Part shown: one piece after another, positions 16,092 through 24,124 of the stretch
Position numbering within the stretch: position 1 is the first letter of the stretch
Layout of the letters: each line of letters begins with the position of its first letter
Source: Rhodanobacteraceae bacterium
GTDB lineage: Bacteria > Pseudomonadota > Gammaproteobacteria > Xanthomonadales > Rhodanobacteraceae
DNA length: 64,000 bases
NCBI GenBank assembly: GCA_004299555.1
Contig: SCQU01000023.1
Location: 143,242 to 207,241, forward strand
Reading direction: 5' to 3'
Translations under genes and position numbers: made by a program
The notes under the pieces: generated by a model
Told to the model about the DNA's origin: nothing
Database searches by the model: none
What the model saw: only the letters and a program-made list of their open reading frames with translations

Positions 16092-18760
16092 GCGCGCGGC
16101 GCACGGGGTTTGGAATCCAATACCTTGAGTCGGTGCGCGATCCATGGAAGCTGATCGGCGCCCGGCCAAGCGACAAGAAATTTTGCGAGCTCATTCCGAC
16201 TGCCTGCGTCATCACCGGTTGCATTCGATATTTCGGCGGCCCGCAGCAACGCTAAATCAGCGTAAGCCACATTGAAAGGGGTCATCATTTGTTGCGCGTT
16301 GAACTCAAGGTACGCGCGCCCGCGATGCGCCGCCAACCAACGGGCCTCCGCCAAGGCATCACTTGGTGCGCTCGAGGACGCATAAGCATCCATTAGCGCT
16401 ACATGCGTAATGCAGAGCTCGCTCCCATTTACAAGCGGCCTCAGAATCGCGATGGCACCTCGCGGATTGCCGGCTACCTGTTCAATCTCAGCCTCGGCCA
16501 CGGATCGCAAATTGTTCAGAACCGGTGTGTCCGCATCCGACCTTGGGCCAACTGCTGTCAACGCATTGCGCGCAAGGTTCGCGTCGCCGGCGCGTGCTGC
16601 CAGATACGCCGCGAACGTAAGCTGTAACTTAAACTCAGCACGATCAGTCGCGTGGGCTGTCGCCAGGGCTTTCGCCTCTCGGGCAACATACTTGGTCAGC
16701 GCCGAAATCTGTTCCTTCACGGGTGTCCCGTCGACGGCGGCCAGACCCAGGCGCATGCCTTCGTAGCGGCCCGCAAAGCGTGGGCCGATGGCAGTTGCCT
16801 GATCGACGGTAGCCTTGAGTAGAGCAGCCGCGTTGGACCAATCACCCTGATCGACCGCCAACGCTACAGTCGTTGCCGCGACGCCAATCTGAAAGCTTGA
16901 ACTACTGGAGGCCTGTCCGTGATGTAGCATTGCCGTTGCATCCGCGAACCTGCGCTGCGCAGCATACGCACTCGCGTAGTATGCGTTTTGTGTATGCAGC
17001 CCCTGCTGGGACGAAGCCGAAAACGCTTGCAGTGCGCGTGCAAACTGATCCCCCTCCACATACAGCGCCCCCAACAAATAGTTGCTTGCCGCGTGGCTTG
17101 GATTCTTGATCGACAACGTGCGCTGAAGGTACGTCTGAGCAGCCTCAAATTGGTTCGCATCTTCCCACAGAAAGTAGGCGTAGGCATTCAACCCCGGAGC
17201 GTAGTCTGGGTATACCGATGCCAGCATCTTCCATTTCGACAATGCCGCACCGGGCGCTTCATAACTCAACGCCATAGCGTCTACATACAACGCGTCCCGT
17301 ACTGACAGCCGCGAACGGTCGGCCTGCGCTGCGTGAATCTCCTGTAGGGCTTTCATGCGCTGGTCTTCGCCATCGAAAATCCTTGCTAGGTCGATATGCG
17401 CCAACGCGAAATGCGGATCAATCCGCAGAGCCTCATCGAAATATGCTTTGGCCCCCTTGAAATCCGCCGTGTCGTACGCCCGCTCCCCCAGCGAATACGC
17501 CTCCAGCGCATTCAAATCTGGCGTTGCCACCTTCGCCAACGGCATCGATTGCTTGGAGACCATCGCCAGCGCTTCACCCAGCTTGCCGCGCAGTTGCTTG
17601 CTGACGCTGTCGAGGGAAGGCAGCACCGACCCCGTTCCCGTGCCGTCGGCGGACACGGAATACACCGTGGCCTGGGTGTTGGGATCGATGACCTCGGCGG
17701 TGACGAGCACATGCCCGCCAACATCCGCGACCGTGGGCAGGATCAATGCGCGCGCGCCTTCGCGCAACGCAACCTGTGAACCGATGGCGCGATTGACGGC
17801 GGTCTTGTCGGGATTCAGTTGCATGCGCTGCAGCGTCTGCTGCACCGACTTCTCGGGCAGCACGTTGACGTACTGCGACTGCTCAAGGCTGATGCGCAGC
17901 GCGGTGTCGACCGACTGGTTGAACAGCGCATCGCCCGTCAGGTTGTGCACGTTGCCGACCACCACCCAGTCGCGCGCGGCGAACGCCAGCGTGGGCGGAC
18001 TTTGCAACAGCAGCCACGCGCCAACGCCAATGCCAATCGCCAGCACCGCGGCCTCGGCGGCCAGCGTCAACGGGCGCCGCCACCACGGCAGCACGCGCCT
18101 GGCGGTGCGGACGGATTTCGGCGCGTGCATGGGCGCCACCCCATCCTCGCCCACCTCGACCACTTCCAGCGGGTCGGGCAAGCCCTTGAAAGTGTATTTG
18201 CCGTGGGATTTCCAGTGCACGCGCGGCGCGGCCTGCGCGCCAAGCTCACGCTCCGCCCGGTGCGCGAGGCCGGCAGCGGCGGACGACATCAGGATCTGCT
18301 GCGGCTGGGCCAGTTGCGCGAAGCGCGCCGCGATCGGTTTGGCCAAGCCTTCCACTTCGATCGGCTTGGCGCCGCGCGCGACATCTTCGGCCGCGTTTTC
18401 CCAGATCACCACGTCGCCCATGTGGATGCCGACCCGCGCACGCACCACGACGCCTTCGGCGGCCGACAGGTGCCGCAGAGCCCGCTGGTAGTCCAACGCA
18501 AACGCGGCGGCCTGGATCGGGCGGTCGAACAGCAACAGAAAGCCGTCGGTCTTGTCGATCTCGTGGCCCTGGTGCTGCTCGACCAGCGCGCGCGTCAGGC
18601 GATCGTGCTTGCGGATGATGTTGGCGGCGTTCTGGTCGCCCATGCGCTCGACCAGCGCGGTCGAATCGGCAATGTCGCACACCACCACGGTACGCAGCTG
18701 CGGCGTTGCCATGCGACCCGGACCGGGAGTGGTTTCGAGCTGGCGGATTTCGGCAGTCAT
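16088..18760 (-). CDS. class III cyclase-like/TPR membrane protein of the peptide-modification cassette
   Basis: An 890-residue protein. Residues 20-165 form a class III nucleotide cyclase domain with both metal-binding Asp positions (Asp29 in VVVCDIADST, Asp72 in KTDGFLLLF), GIHMGDVV and Arg146. The expected transition-state Asn (VN.AAR in active enzymes) is Pro142 in AKPIAARFAQL. A membrane helix (about 233-252) separates it from a TolB-like segment (265-410) and tandem TPR-type helices to the end, probably periplasmic. The ATG at 18760 begins MTAEIRQL; the extension upstream reads through a repeat. I recognise this architecture as the cyclase-like partner of NHLP-related RiPP peptides. The distal half (16.1-17.5 kb) has clearly lower GC than the rest, a sign of mosaic origin or relaxed selection. 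Whether it makes cAMP is unknown. Confidence 0.8.
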   Translation of the reverse strand: MTAEIRQLETTPGPGRMATPQLRTVVVCDIADSTALVERMGDQNAANIIRKHDRLTRALVEQHQGHEIDKTDGFLLLFDRPIQAAAFALDYQRALRHLSAAEGVVVRARVGIHMGDVVIWENAAEDVARGAKPIEVEGLAKPIAARFAQLAQPQQILMSSAAAGLAHRAERELGAQAAPRVHWKSHGKYTFKGLPDPLEVVEVGEDGVAPMHAPKSVRTARRVLPWWRRPLTLAAEAAVLAIGIGVGAWLLLQSPPTLAFAARDWVVVGNVHNLTGDALFNQSVDTALRISLEQSQYVNVLPEKSVQQTLQRMQLNPDKTAVNRAIGSQVALREGARALILPTVADVGGHVLVTAEVIDPNTQATVYSVSADGTGTGSVLPSLDSVSKQLRGKLGEALAMVSKQSMPLAKVATPDLNALEAYSLGERAYDTADFKGAKAYFDEALRIDPHFALAHIDLARIFDGEDQRMKALQEIHAAQADRSRLSVRDALYVDAMALSYEAPGAALSKWKMLASVYPDYAPGLNAYAYFLWEDANQFEAAQTYLQRTLSIKNPSHAASNYLLGALYVEGDQFARALQAFSASSQQGLHTQNAYYASAYAAQRRFADATAMLHHGQASSSSSFQIGVAATTVALAVDQGDWSNAAALLKATVDQATAIGPRFAGRYEGMRLGLAAVDGTPVKEQISALTKYVAREAKALATAHATDRAEFKLQLTFAAYLAARAGDANLARNALTAVGPRSDADTPVLNNLRSVAEAEIEQVAGNPRGAIAILRPLVNGSELCITHVALMDAYASSSAPSDALAEARWLAAHRGRAYLEFNAQQMMTPFNVAYADLALLRAAEISNATGDDAGSRNELAKFLVAWPGADQLPWIAHRLKVLDSKPRAPRA

Positions 18761-18780
18761 GGTATTGCACTCGATCCCAT

Positions 18781-18883
18781 CTCCCTGTGGGAGAGGGTGG
18801 CGCGAAGCGCCGGGTGAGGGTCGGGCACGCGCGTTTGTCTGACCAGCGCGAACCCTCACCCCCAACCCATCTCCCGCAGGGAG
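18781..18883. repeat. hairpin-rich intergenic repeat between the cyclase and GGDEF genes
   Basis: Small hairpins CTCCCTGTGGGAG (18781-18793) and CTCCCGCAGGGAG (18871-18883) flank an inverted pair GGGTGAGGGT (18812-18821) and ACCCTCACCC (18852-18861). This composition recurs in gammaproteobacterial intergenic DNA. It may insulate the two genes or act as a terminator. Confidence 0.6.
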
Positions 18884-18891
18884 AGGGGAGC

Positions 18892-19911
18892 TCAACTCAT
18901 CACATGCGTGCCGTCGCCGCCGGAACCCTTGACGTGGTATAGCGCGCAGTCGGCTTCGCTGTACCACACCGACCACTCATCATCGTCGCGGCAGACATTG
19001 CCGCCCACGCTGACGCTCACCGTGAGCTGCGGCGCGGATTTGGCAAAACGCAACTGGCGCACGCCTTCGACGATGCGCATGGCGTGCGCGGTCAAATCGT
19101 GGCGGTCATGTACCTGCGTCAGCAACGCAAACTCATCACCGCCCAGCCGGCACGGCAGGTCGGTCGCGCTTGCGGCAGCCTGGATTTCCGATGCGATCGC
19201 GCACAGCACTTCATCGCCGGTCAGATGACCGTTGCGGTCGTTGATCTGCTTGAAGTGGTCAACGTCGATCAGCAGCAGTCCGAATTGCAGGCTGCGGTCG
19301 CGCACCTCGGTGGTGTTTTCGAGGAACTGGTACAAGCCGCGCCGATTGCAGAGTCCGGTGAGGTCGTCGGTGCACACCTGACGCCGTGCCAGCTGCAGCT
19401 GGTCGCGCGTCTGGCGCAACGAATCGAGCGTACGCATCAGGTCTTCGTTGCGCCGTTTGTAATTGGAGATGAGCTGGCGCTCGCTGGCCACGAGATAGGT
19501 GAACGAGCGCAGCATGAACTGCGCCATCTGCAGCGGTTCGCGTTGCAGCAACGTTTCGAACCCGCCAGGGTCCAGGGCATGCACCACACACGGTTCTGCG
19601 GCAAGCGCGCTGCCCGAGCGTGCGTGATTGCCCACAAAGAGCGCAAGTTCGCCAAAGTATTCTTCGGGGCCGATCAATTTGTCCGGCAGGTCACCGGCAA
19701 ACTCCAGCAGCACACGACCGGACACGATCACGAACATGCTGCGGCCGTACTCGCCACGGTGAAATACCGCGTGGCCCGGTTCAAGCTCGAGGCGCCGGCC
19801 CGCGCTGCAGAACAGCGCCATCTCGCGCGCGGACAACTGGCGAGGCAAACGCCCCATGACCGGAGTATCCGGCTGCGGGCCAGCAGGTCCCGCTGCACCT
19901 GTGTTCGACAT
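18892..19911 (-). CDS. cNMP-binding domain diguanylate cyclase (GGDEF)
   Basis: A 339-residue cytosolic protein. Residues 25-140 are a cyclic-nucleotide-binding/CRP-like beta-roll (HRGEYGRSMFVIVSG, GPEEYFGELALFVGN). A short coiled segment (150-178) leads to a GGDEF domain with an intact RLGGDEFALL active site (GGDEF at 257-261) and the DDLTGLCNRRG and DVDHFKQIND signatures. The RxxD product-inhibition site expected just before it is replaced by SATD, so feedback inhibition by c-di-GMP at that site is unlikely. The start could be 19911 or 19857. Its position directly upstream of a cyclase-like gene suggests cyclic-nucleotide-gated c-di-GMP synthesis. Confidence 0.9.
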   Translation of the reverse strand: MSNTGAAGPAGPQPDTPVMGRLPRQLSAREMALFCSAGRRLELEPGHAVFHRGEYGRSMFVIVSGRVLLEFAGDLPDKLIGPEEYFGELALFVGNHARSGSALAAEPCVVHALDPGGFETLLQREPLQMAQFMLRSFTYLVASERQLISNYKRRNEDLMRTLDSLRQTRDQLQLARRQVCTDDLTGLCNRRGLYQFLENTTEVRDRSLQFGLLLIDVDHFKQINDRNGHLTGDEVLCAIASEIQAAASATDLPCRLGGDEFALLTQVHDRHDLTAHAMRIVEGVRQLRFAKSAPQLTVSVSVGGNVCRDDDEWSVWYSEADCALYHVKGSGGDGTHVMS

Positions 19912-19996
19912 CACGCTGGACACAGCCACCCCTCTGTACCAACCCCGGATCATACTCCGGCGGCCAGCCGCGCTGCACCTGTACCAATTGCGGGTA

Positions 19997-20614
19997 TCAC
20001 ACCCCTCGATATTTGCCCCGAAAAGGTGCATAGAAGGCGCGCAACGCGGCGAGGTCGGCATCCTTGTCGGCGGTGGCGTGAAACAGCGGTCCGAGTCCGA
20101 TCACCTTGCGCGGGTAGTCGAAATACGCGGGCAGGATCGGCACCTGCGCTTGCCGGGCAATGTGCCAGAAACCGGACTTCCAGCGCCTGACCGCCTTGCG
20201 GGTCCCTTCAGGCTCAATGCAAAGCCACAACCGGTCAACGCGCTGGAAGCGGTCCACCATCTGCCGCACCACATCGCCTTTCGCACCGCGCGTGATCGGC
20301 ACGCCGCCAAGCATCCGCAACAAACTGCCCAGCGGCCAGCCAAACAGCTCGCGCTTGGCCATGAACGAGATATCGAGCCCCATGGCAACCTTGAACAACA
20401 ACCCCCAGAAGCCGTCCCACCAGGACGAATGCGGGGCGACGATCACCACCAGTTTGGCCACGTCCGGAAATTCGCCTTCCAGGCGCCAGCCGCCGGCCTC
20501 GGCCCACGCCCGGTACGCATGCCGCCAGCGGCGATCGGGAAACTGCGGCACGGCCGGCGGCAGGCGCGCCGGCAGCGCCGAGGTTCGAACCGCGGCGCTC
20601 AATCTTCGCTCCAT
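19997..20614 (-). CDS. 1-acylglycerol-3-phosphate acyltransferase-like protein
   Basis: A 205-residue PlsC-superfamily acyltransferase. The catalytic HxxxxD motif is HSSWWD (in VAPHSSWWDGFWG), and EPEGTR is the substrate-phosphate motif in block III. A central hydrophobic patch would sit at the membrane surface. Members transfer an acyl chain to lysophosphatidate or related lipids. This short form resembles uncharacterised acyltransferases rather than canonical PlsC. Its ATG at 20614 overlaps the arfB 3' end by 16 bases, so the two are co-transcribed. Confidence 0.85.
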   Translation of the reverse strand: MERRLSAAVRTSALPARLPPAVPQFPDRRWRHAYRAWAEAGGWRLEGEFPDVAKLVVIVAPHSSWWDGFWGLLFKVAMGLDISFMAKRELFGWPLGSLLRMLGGVPITRGAKGDVVRQMVDRFQRVDRLWLCIEPEGTRKAVRRWKSGFWHIARQAQVPILPAYFDYPRKVIGLGPLFHATADKDADLAALRAFYAPFRGKYRGV

Positions 20615-21018
20615 GCAGGGCCGCGACTGCGCTTGACGCTGCCGCGCTGCTTCTTGCCGGCCAGCCGGCGTTCCTTCGACGCGCGCGTGGGCCTGGTCGC
20701 CACGCGCCGCTTGGGCGGTACCAGCGCGGCGCGGATGATCGTGACCAGGCGTGCTCGCGCATCTTCGCGATTGCGCGGCTGCTCGCGGAAGCGGCGCGCC
20801 TGGATCACCAGCACGCCATCGTCGCTGAGGCGGTGATCGCGCCGTGCGAGCAGCCGTGCGCGCACCGCAGCGGGCAACGCGGATGAACGCGCCACGTCAA
20901 ACCGCAATTCGACCGCGCTTTCGGTGCGGTTGACGTGTTGCCCGCCCGGCCCGTCCGCGCGCGTAAACCGTTCGATCAGTTCAGACTCGGGAATGTCGAT
21001 GGCCGCGGAAACGCGCAT
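20599..21018 (-). CDS. arfB: alternative ribosome-rescue factor / peptidyl-tRNA hydrolase ArfB
   Basis: A 139-residue release-factor-like hydrolase that rescues ribosomes stalled on non-stop mRNA. The GGQ motif is in GPGGQHVNRTESAV, and the C-terminus is a basic tail (KERRLAGKKQRGSVKRSRG) that would enter the empty mRNA channel. The ATG at 21018 (MRVSAAIDIPESEL) matches the family start. It is followed by an overlapping acyltransferase gene. Confidence 0.95.
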   Translation of the reverse strand: MRVSAAIDIPESELIERFTRADGPGGQHVNRTESAVELRFDVARSSALPAAVRARLLARRDHRLSDDGVLVIQARRFREQPRNREDARARLVTIIRAALVPPKRRVATRPTRASKERRLAGKKQRGSVKRSRGPAWSED

Positions 21019-21043
21019 GGTGCAAGGGTAGATGAAAGCGGCC

Positions 21044-21802
21044 TCACGCGGCAGGCCACGCCAGTTCCAGATGCGTGTTGTTGAACTCGCGATCATCCAG
21101 CGCCCCGGCACGCGTCACCCGCAAGCCACCGGGCACGTCCTCGACATCGACCGTCGATCCATCGCCAAGGCGCAGCCCACGCGCCTGCAGGTCCACCAGC
21201 CGCGCCGCCACGGCGCCGGCGCGCTGCACGTCCGCGTGTGGCACGCGCCGAATGCTGATGTCGGGCCGCGCAAACTTGCGCATGCCGCGGGTCCTGACCC
21301 ACGCGCTGCCATCGGCCTCGTTCTGGCACAGCACCAGCACATGGTTGCGCGGCGCCGACCGCTCGGCGCCCGCGTAGCGCGTGCGCCAGGCATCGGCCGC
21401 AAAAATTTCCAGGATCTGCGGATCGACCACCACCGCCCCGCCCGCCTCAAGCAGCGCCGCAATGACACCCAGGGTGTCGCCAAGGTATGCCAGCGAATCC
21501 GCGTCGGCCAACTCGCCACGCACAAGCAGGCACTCGGGCGCACTGCGCGCGGTTGCAAACGCGACGGGATCGGCGTCCCGCAGGATGCCACCCAGCGCGC
21601 CACGCAACGGATGCCCGTCCCAGTGGGCGAGCATGGCTTTCGGGATGCGCCGCAGCTCGACGCCCGCCGGCAGGCCGCGGCCACCGCAGGCCGGCAGGTC
21701 CGGCTTGAGTTCGGCCGCAAAGGTGCCAAACACGCAATACAGCAGCATCGCCTTTGCCTCGCCGCGGGTCCACTGCGGACGTGTCCAATCGGCTGCGGCC
21801 AT
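21044..21802 (-). CDS. conserved-looking protein of unknown function
   Basis: A 252-residue protein that I do not recognise. It starts MAAADWTRPQWTRGEAKAML after a good ribosome binding site (GGAGGG about 9 bases upstream), which supports the start. It has no signal peptide or clear membrane segment. Visible blocks are CVFGTFAAELKPDLPACGGR and a hydrophobic GVIAALLEAGGAVVVDPQILEIF; the balanced composition argues for a real soluble globular protein. It lies 25 bp upstream of arfB on the same strand and is divergent from rep (67 bp between starts). Confidence 0.65.
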   Translation of the reverse strand: MAAADWTRPQWTRGEAKAMLLYCVFGTFAAELKPDLPACGGRGLPAGVELRRIPKAMLAHWDGHPLRGALGGILRDADPVAFATARSAPECLLVRGELADADSLAYLGDTLGVIAALLEAGGAVVVDPQILEIFAADAWRTRYAGAERSAPRNHVLVLCQNEADGSAWVRTRGMRKFARPDISIRRVPHADVQRAGAVAARLVDLQARGLRLGDGSTVDVEDVPGGLRVTRAGALDDREFNNTHLELAWPAA

Positions 21803-21869
21803 GGCGCGCTGCCCTCCGGAAGGTTGAACCGACACGGTACCATTGTCGGCTGTTTTTCGGACCCACGCC

Positions 21870-23846
21870 ATGCTCAACCCGCAACAACGCGCCGCCGTCG
21901 AGTACACCGGCGGACCCCTGCTGGTGCTTGCCGGCGCCGGGTCGGGCAAGACCCGGGTCATCAGCGAAAAGATCGCACGCCTGGTCGAGCGCGGCGACGT
22001 GCCGGCCGCAAAGATCGCCGCCATCACCTTCACCAACAAGGCCGCGCGCGAGATGCGCGAGCGCGTGGCGCGGCGCGTCACGGCTGACGCCGCGGCGGCG
22101 CTGTCGGTCTGCACGTTCCACGCGCTGGGACTGAAGTTTTTGCAGATCGAACACGCACGCGCGGGCCTGCGGCGGAACTTTTCGGTGCTCGATGCCGACG
22201 ACAGCGCCGGGCTCGTGAAGGAGTTGGCGGGCGCCGGCGTGAAATCCGACCGCCTGTTCCAGCTCCGGCAGTTGCTGTCGCGCATGAAGGGCGATGGCCT
22301 GACGCCGGCAGCGGCACTGGAAGCCGCGCGCGCGCCACGCGAATTGGACGCCGCCAGGCTTTACGCCGCGTATCAAAAACGCCTGACCGCGTTCAACGCG
22401 GTGGACTTCGATGACCTGATCCGGCTGCCGGTGGCGGTGTTGCGGGAGGACGCGGAAGCGCGCGCCGCGTGGCGCGAACGCATCCGTTATCTGTTGGTCG
22501 ACGAGTGCCAGGACACCAACGCGGTGCAGTACGCCTTCCTGCAGCTGCTGGCGGGCGCGCGCGGCGCATTTACCTGCGTCGGCGATGACGACCAGTCGAT
22601 CTACGCGTGGCGCGGTGCCGACCCCGGCAACCTCGACAAGCTCGCGACCGACTATCCGAATCTGCGCGTCATCAAGCTCGAACAAAACTACCGCTGCGCG
22701 CAGCGCGTGCTGCGCGCCGCCAACGCCCTGATCGCCCACAACCCGCACGCGCATCCCAAAAAGCTGTGGAGCGCGCACGCCGACGGCGAACGGATCCGGA
22801 TCCTTGAATGCCGCGACGCCGAGCACGAGGCCGAGCGCGTGGCATCACAGCTCATGTACCTGCGCGAAAAGCACCAGCTCGCGTGGTCGGACTGCGCCGT
22901 GTTGTACCGCGGCAATCATCAGGCACGGCCACTTGAAAAAGCCTTCCGCCTGAGCCGCATTCCCTACCACCTGACCGGCGCGCTGAGCTTTCTGGACCGG
23001 GTGGAGGTGAAGGACATCCTGGCGTACCTGCGGCTCATCGCCAATCCCGACGACGACGCGGCGTTCCTGCGCGTGGTCAACGTGCCACGCCGCGAAATTG
23101 GTGCGACCACACTGGAAAAGCTGGGCGAGCTCGCGCAGGCAAAACACCTGTCCATGCTGCGCAGCGCGCACCAGCCGGCGGGCCTCGCACAGCTGGCCGC
23201 GCGGCCAGCAGCCAGGCTCGCCGGCTTCGCCGAACTCATGGACCAGCTGGCCGACGCCGCCTGCCACGCCACGCCGGCGGAGCTGGTCGAGACCGTCCTG
23301 CACCACACGGGTTACGCCCAGCACCTGGCGCAGGCATCACGCGATCCGGCGCTGCACGAACGCAAACTTGGCAACCTGCGTGAACTCATGGAATGGTTTC
23401 GCGCCATGGGCCGCGGCCATGCGCGCGCTGGTGACCTGGCCGCGCAGCTTGCGCTCCTCGGCCACGCCGATCGTGACGAGGGCGGCGACGCGGTGCAGAT
23501 GATGACGCTGCACGCGGCCAAGGGGCTGGAGTTTCGTTCGATCCATATCGTGGGCTGCGAGGACGGCACCCTGCCGCACGAAGGCGCGATCGACGAAGGC
23601 CGGCTGGACGAGGAACGCCGGCTCCTGTACGTCGGCATCACCCGCGCGAAAGAGCTGTTGCAGCTGAGCTACAGCGTCACGGGGCGGCGCTGGGGACAGG
23701 CCTTCAAGCAAAAGCCGTCGCGATTCCTGGACGAACTGCCGGCGGCCGAGCTCTACCGCGACGGTACCGATCCCGAAGCCGAAGCCGAGGCGCGCCACGA
23801 CGCCGCTGCCGCGCAACTGGCGAAGATCGCGGCGCTGCTGGGGTGA
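21870..23846 (+). CDS. rep: ATP-dependent DNA helicase Rep
   Basis: A 658-residue SF1A 3'-5' helicase that helps replication forks through protein roadblocks. Motifs in order: Walker A AGAGSGKT (21-28), motif Ia TFTNKAAREMRERV, motif II LLVDECQDTN, motif III GDDDQSIYAWRGAD, motif IV QNYRCAQRVL, motif V TLHAAKGLEF and motif VI VGITRAKE. The start MLNPQQRAAVEY at 21870 matches Rep/UvrD N-termini. It is close to the E. coli Rep length and lacks the longer UvrD tail. Confidence 0.94.
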   Translation: MLNPQQRAAVEYTGGPLLVLAGAGSGKTRVISEKIARLVERGDVPAAKIAAITFTNKAAREMRERVARRVTADAAAALSVCTFHALGLKFLQIEHARAGLRRNFSVLDADDSAGLVKELAGAGVKSDRLFQLRQLLSRMKGDGLTPAAALEAARAPRELDAARLYAAYQKRLTAFNAVDFDDLIRLPVAVLREDAEARAAWRERIRYLLVDECQDTNAVQYAFLQLLAGARGAFTCVGDDDQSIYAWRGADPGNLDKLATDYPNLRVIKLEQNYRCAQRVLRAANALIAHNPHAHPKKLWSAHADGERIRILECRDAEHEAERVASQLMYLREKHQLAWSDCAVLYRGNHQARPLEKAFRLSRIPYHLTGALSFLDRVEVKDILAYLRLIANPDDDAAFLRVVNVPRREIGATTLEKLGELAQAKHLSMLRSAHQPAGLAQLAARPAARLAGFAELMDQLADAACHATPAELVETVLHHTGYAQHLAQASRDPALHERKLGNLRELMEWFRAMGRGHARAGDLAAQLALLGHADRDEGGDAVQMMTLHAAKGLEFRSIHIVGCEDGTLPHEGAIDEGRLDEERRLLYVGITRAKELLQLSYSVTGRRWGQAFKQKPSRFLDELPAAELYRDGTDPEAEAEARHDAAAAQLAKIAALLG

Positions 23847-24124
23847 CACGCTGTGCCGCATCCCCCGGGGCGCTCGCGCTGCGCGCGCGTTCGCTTCGCT
23901 CCACCCTTCGTGCCGAAGGGGGTGAACTTCCATCCCTGGCACGTCCACGCGGCTCGTCTCCCCCCTTCCGCAGGAAGCGGGTGAAACTCCGCCTTCGGCG
24001 CCCCCATGGGGCCACCGCCTTCGTGCGGCGCCGCCCCCTTCCCCCTTCCGAGGAAGGGGACTGAGGGGGACGGCGCTTGGCTACGCAACGCCCCCTAGTG
24101 CGCCGGTTGTTATGATCGCGCCTC
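23847..24124. repeat. hairpin-rich low-complexity spacer
   Basis: This 278-bp interval holds repeated short palindromes of the CCCCCTTCCG...GAAGGGGG type (for example near 23961-23975 and 24045-24065) and no supportable gene. Similar sequence lies at 59448-59560 and 63632-64000. Confidence 0.55.
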
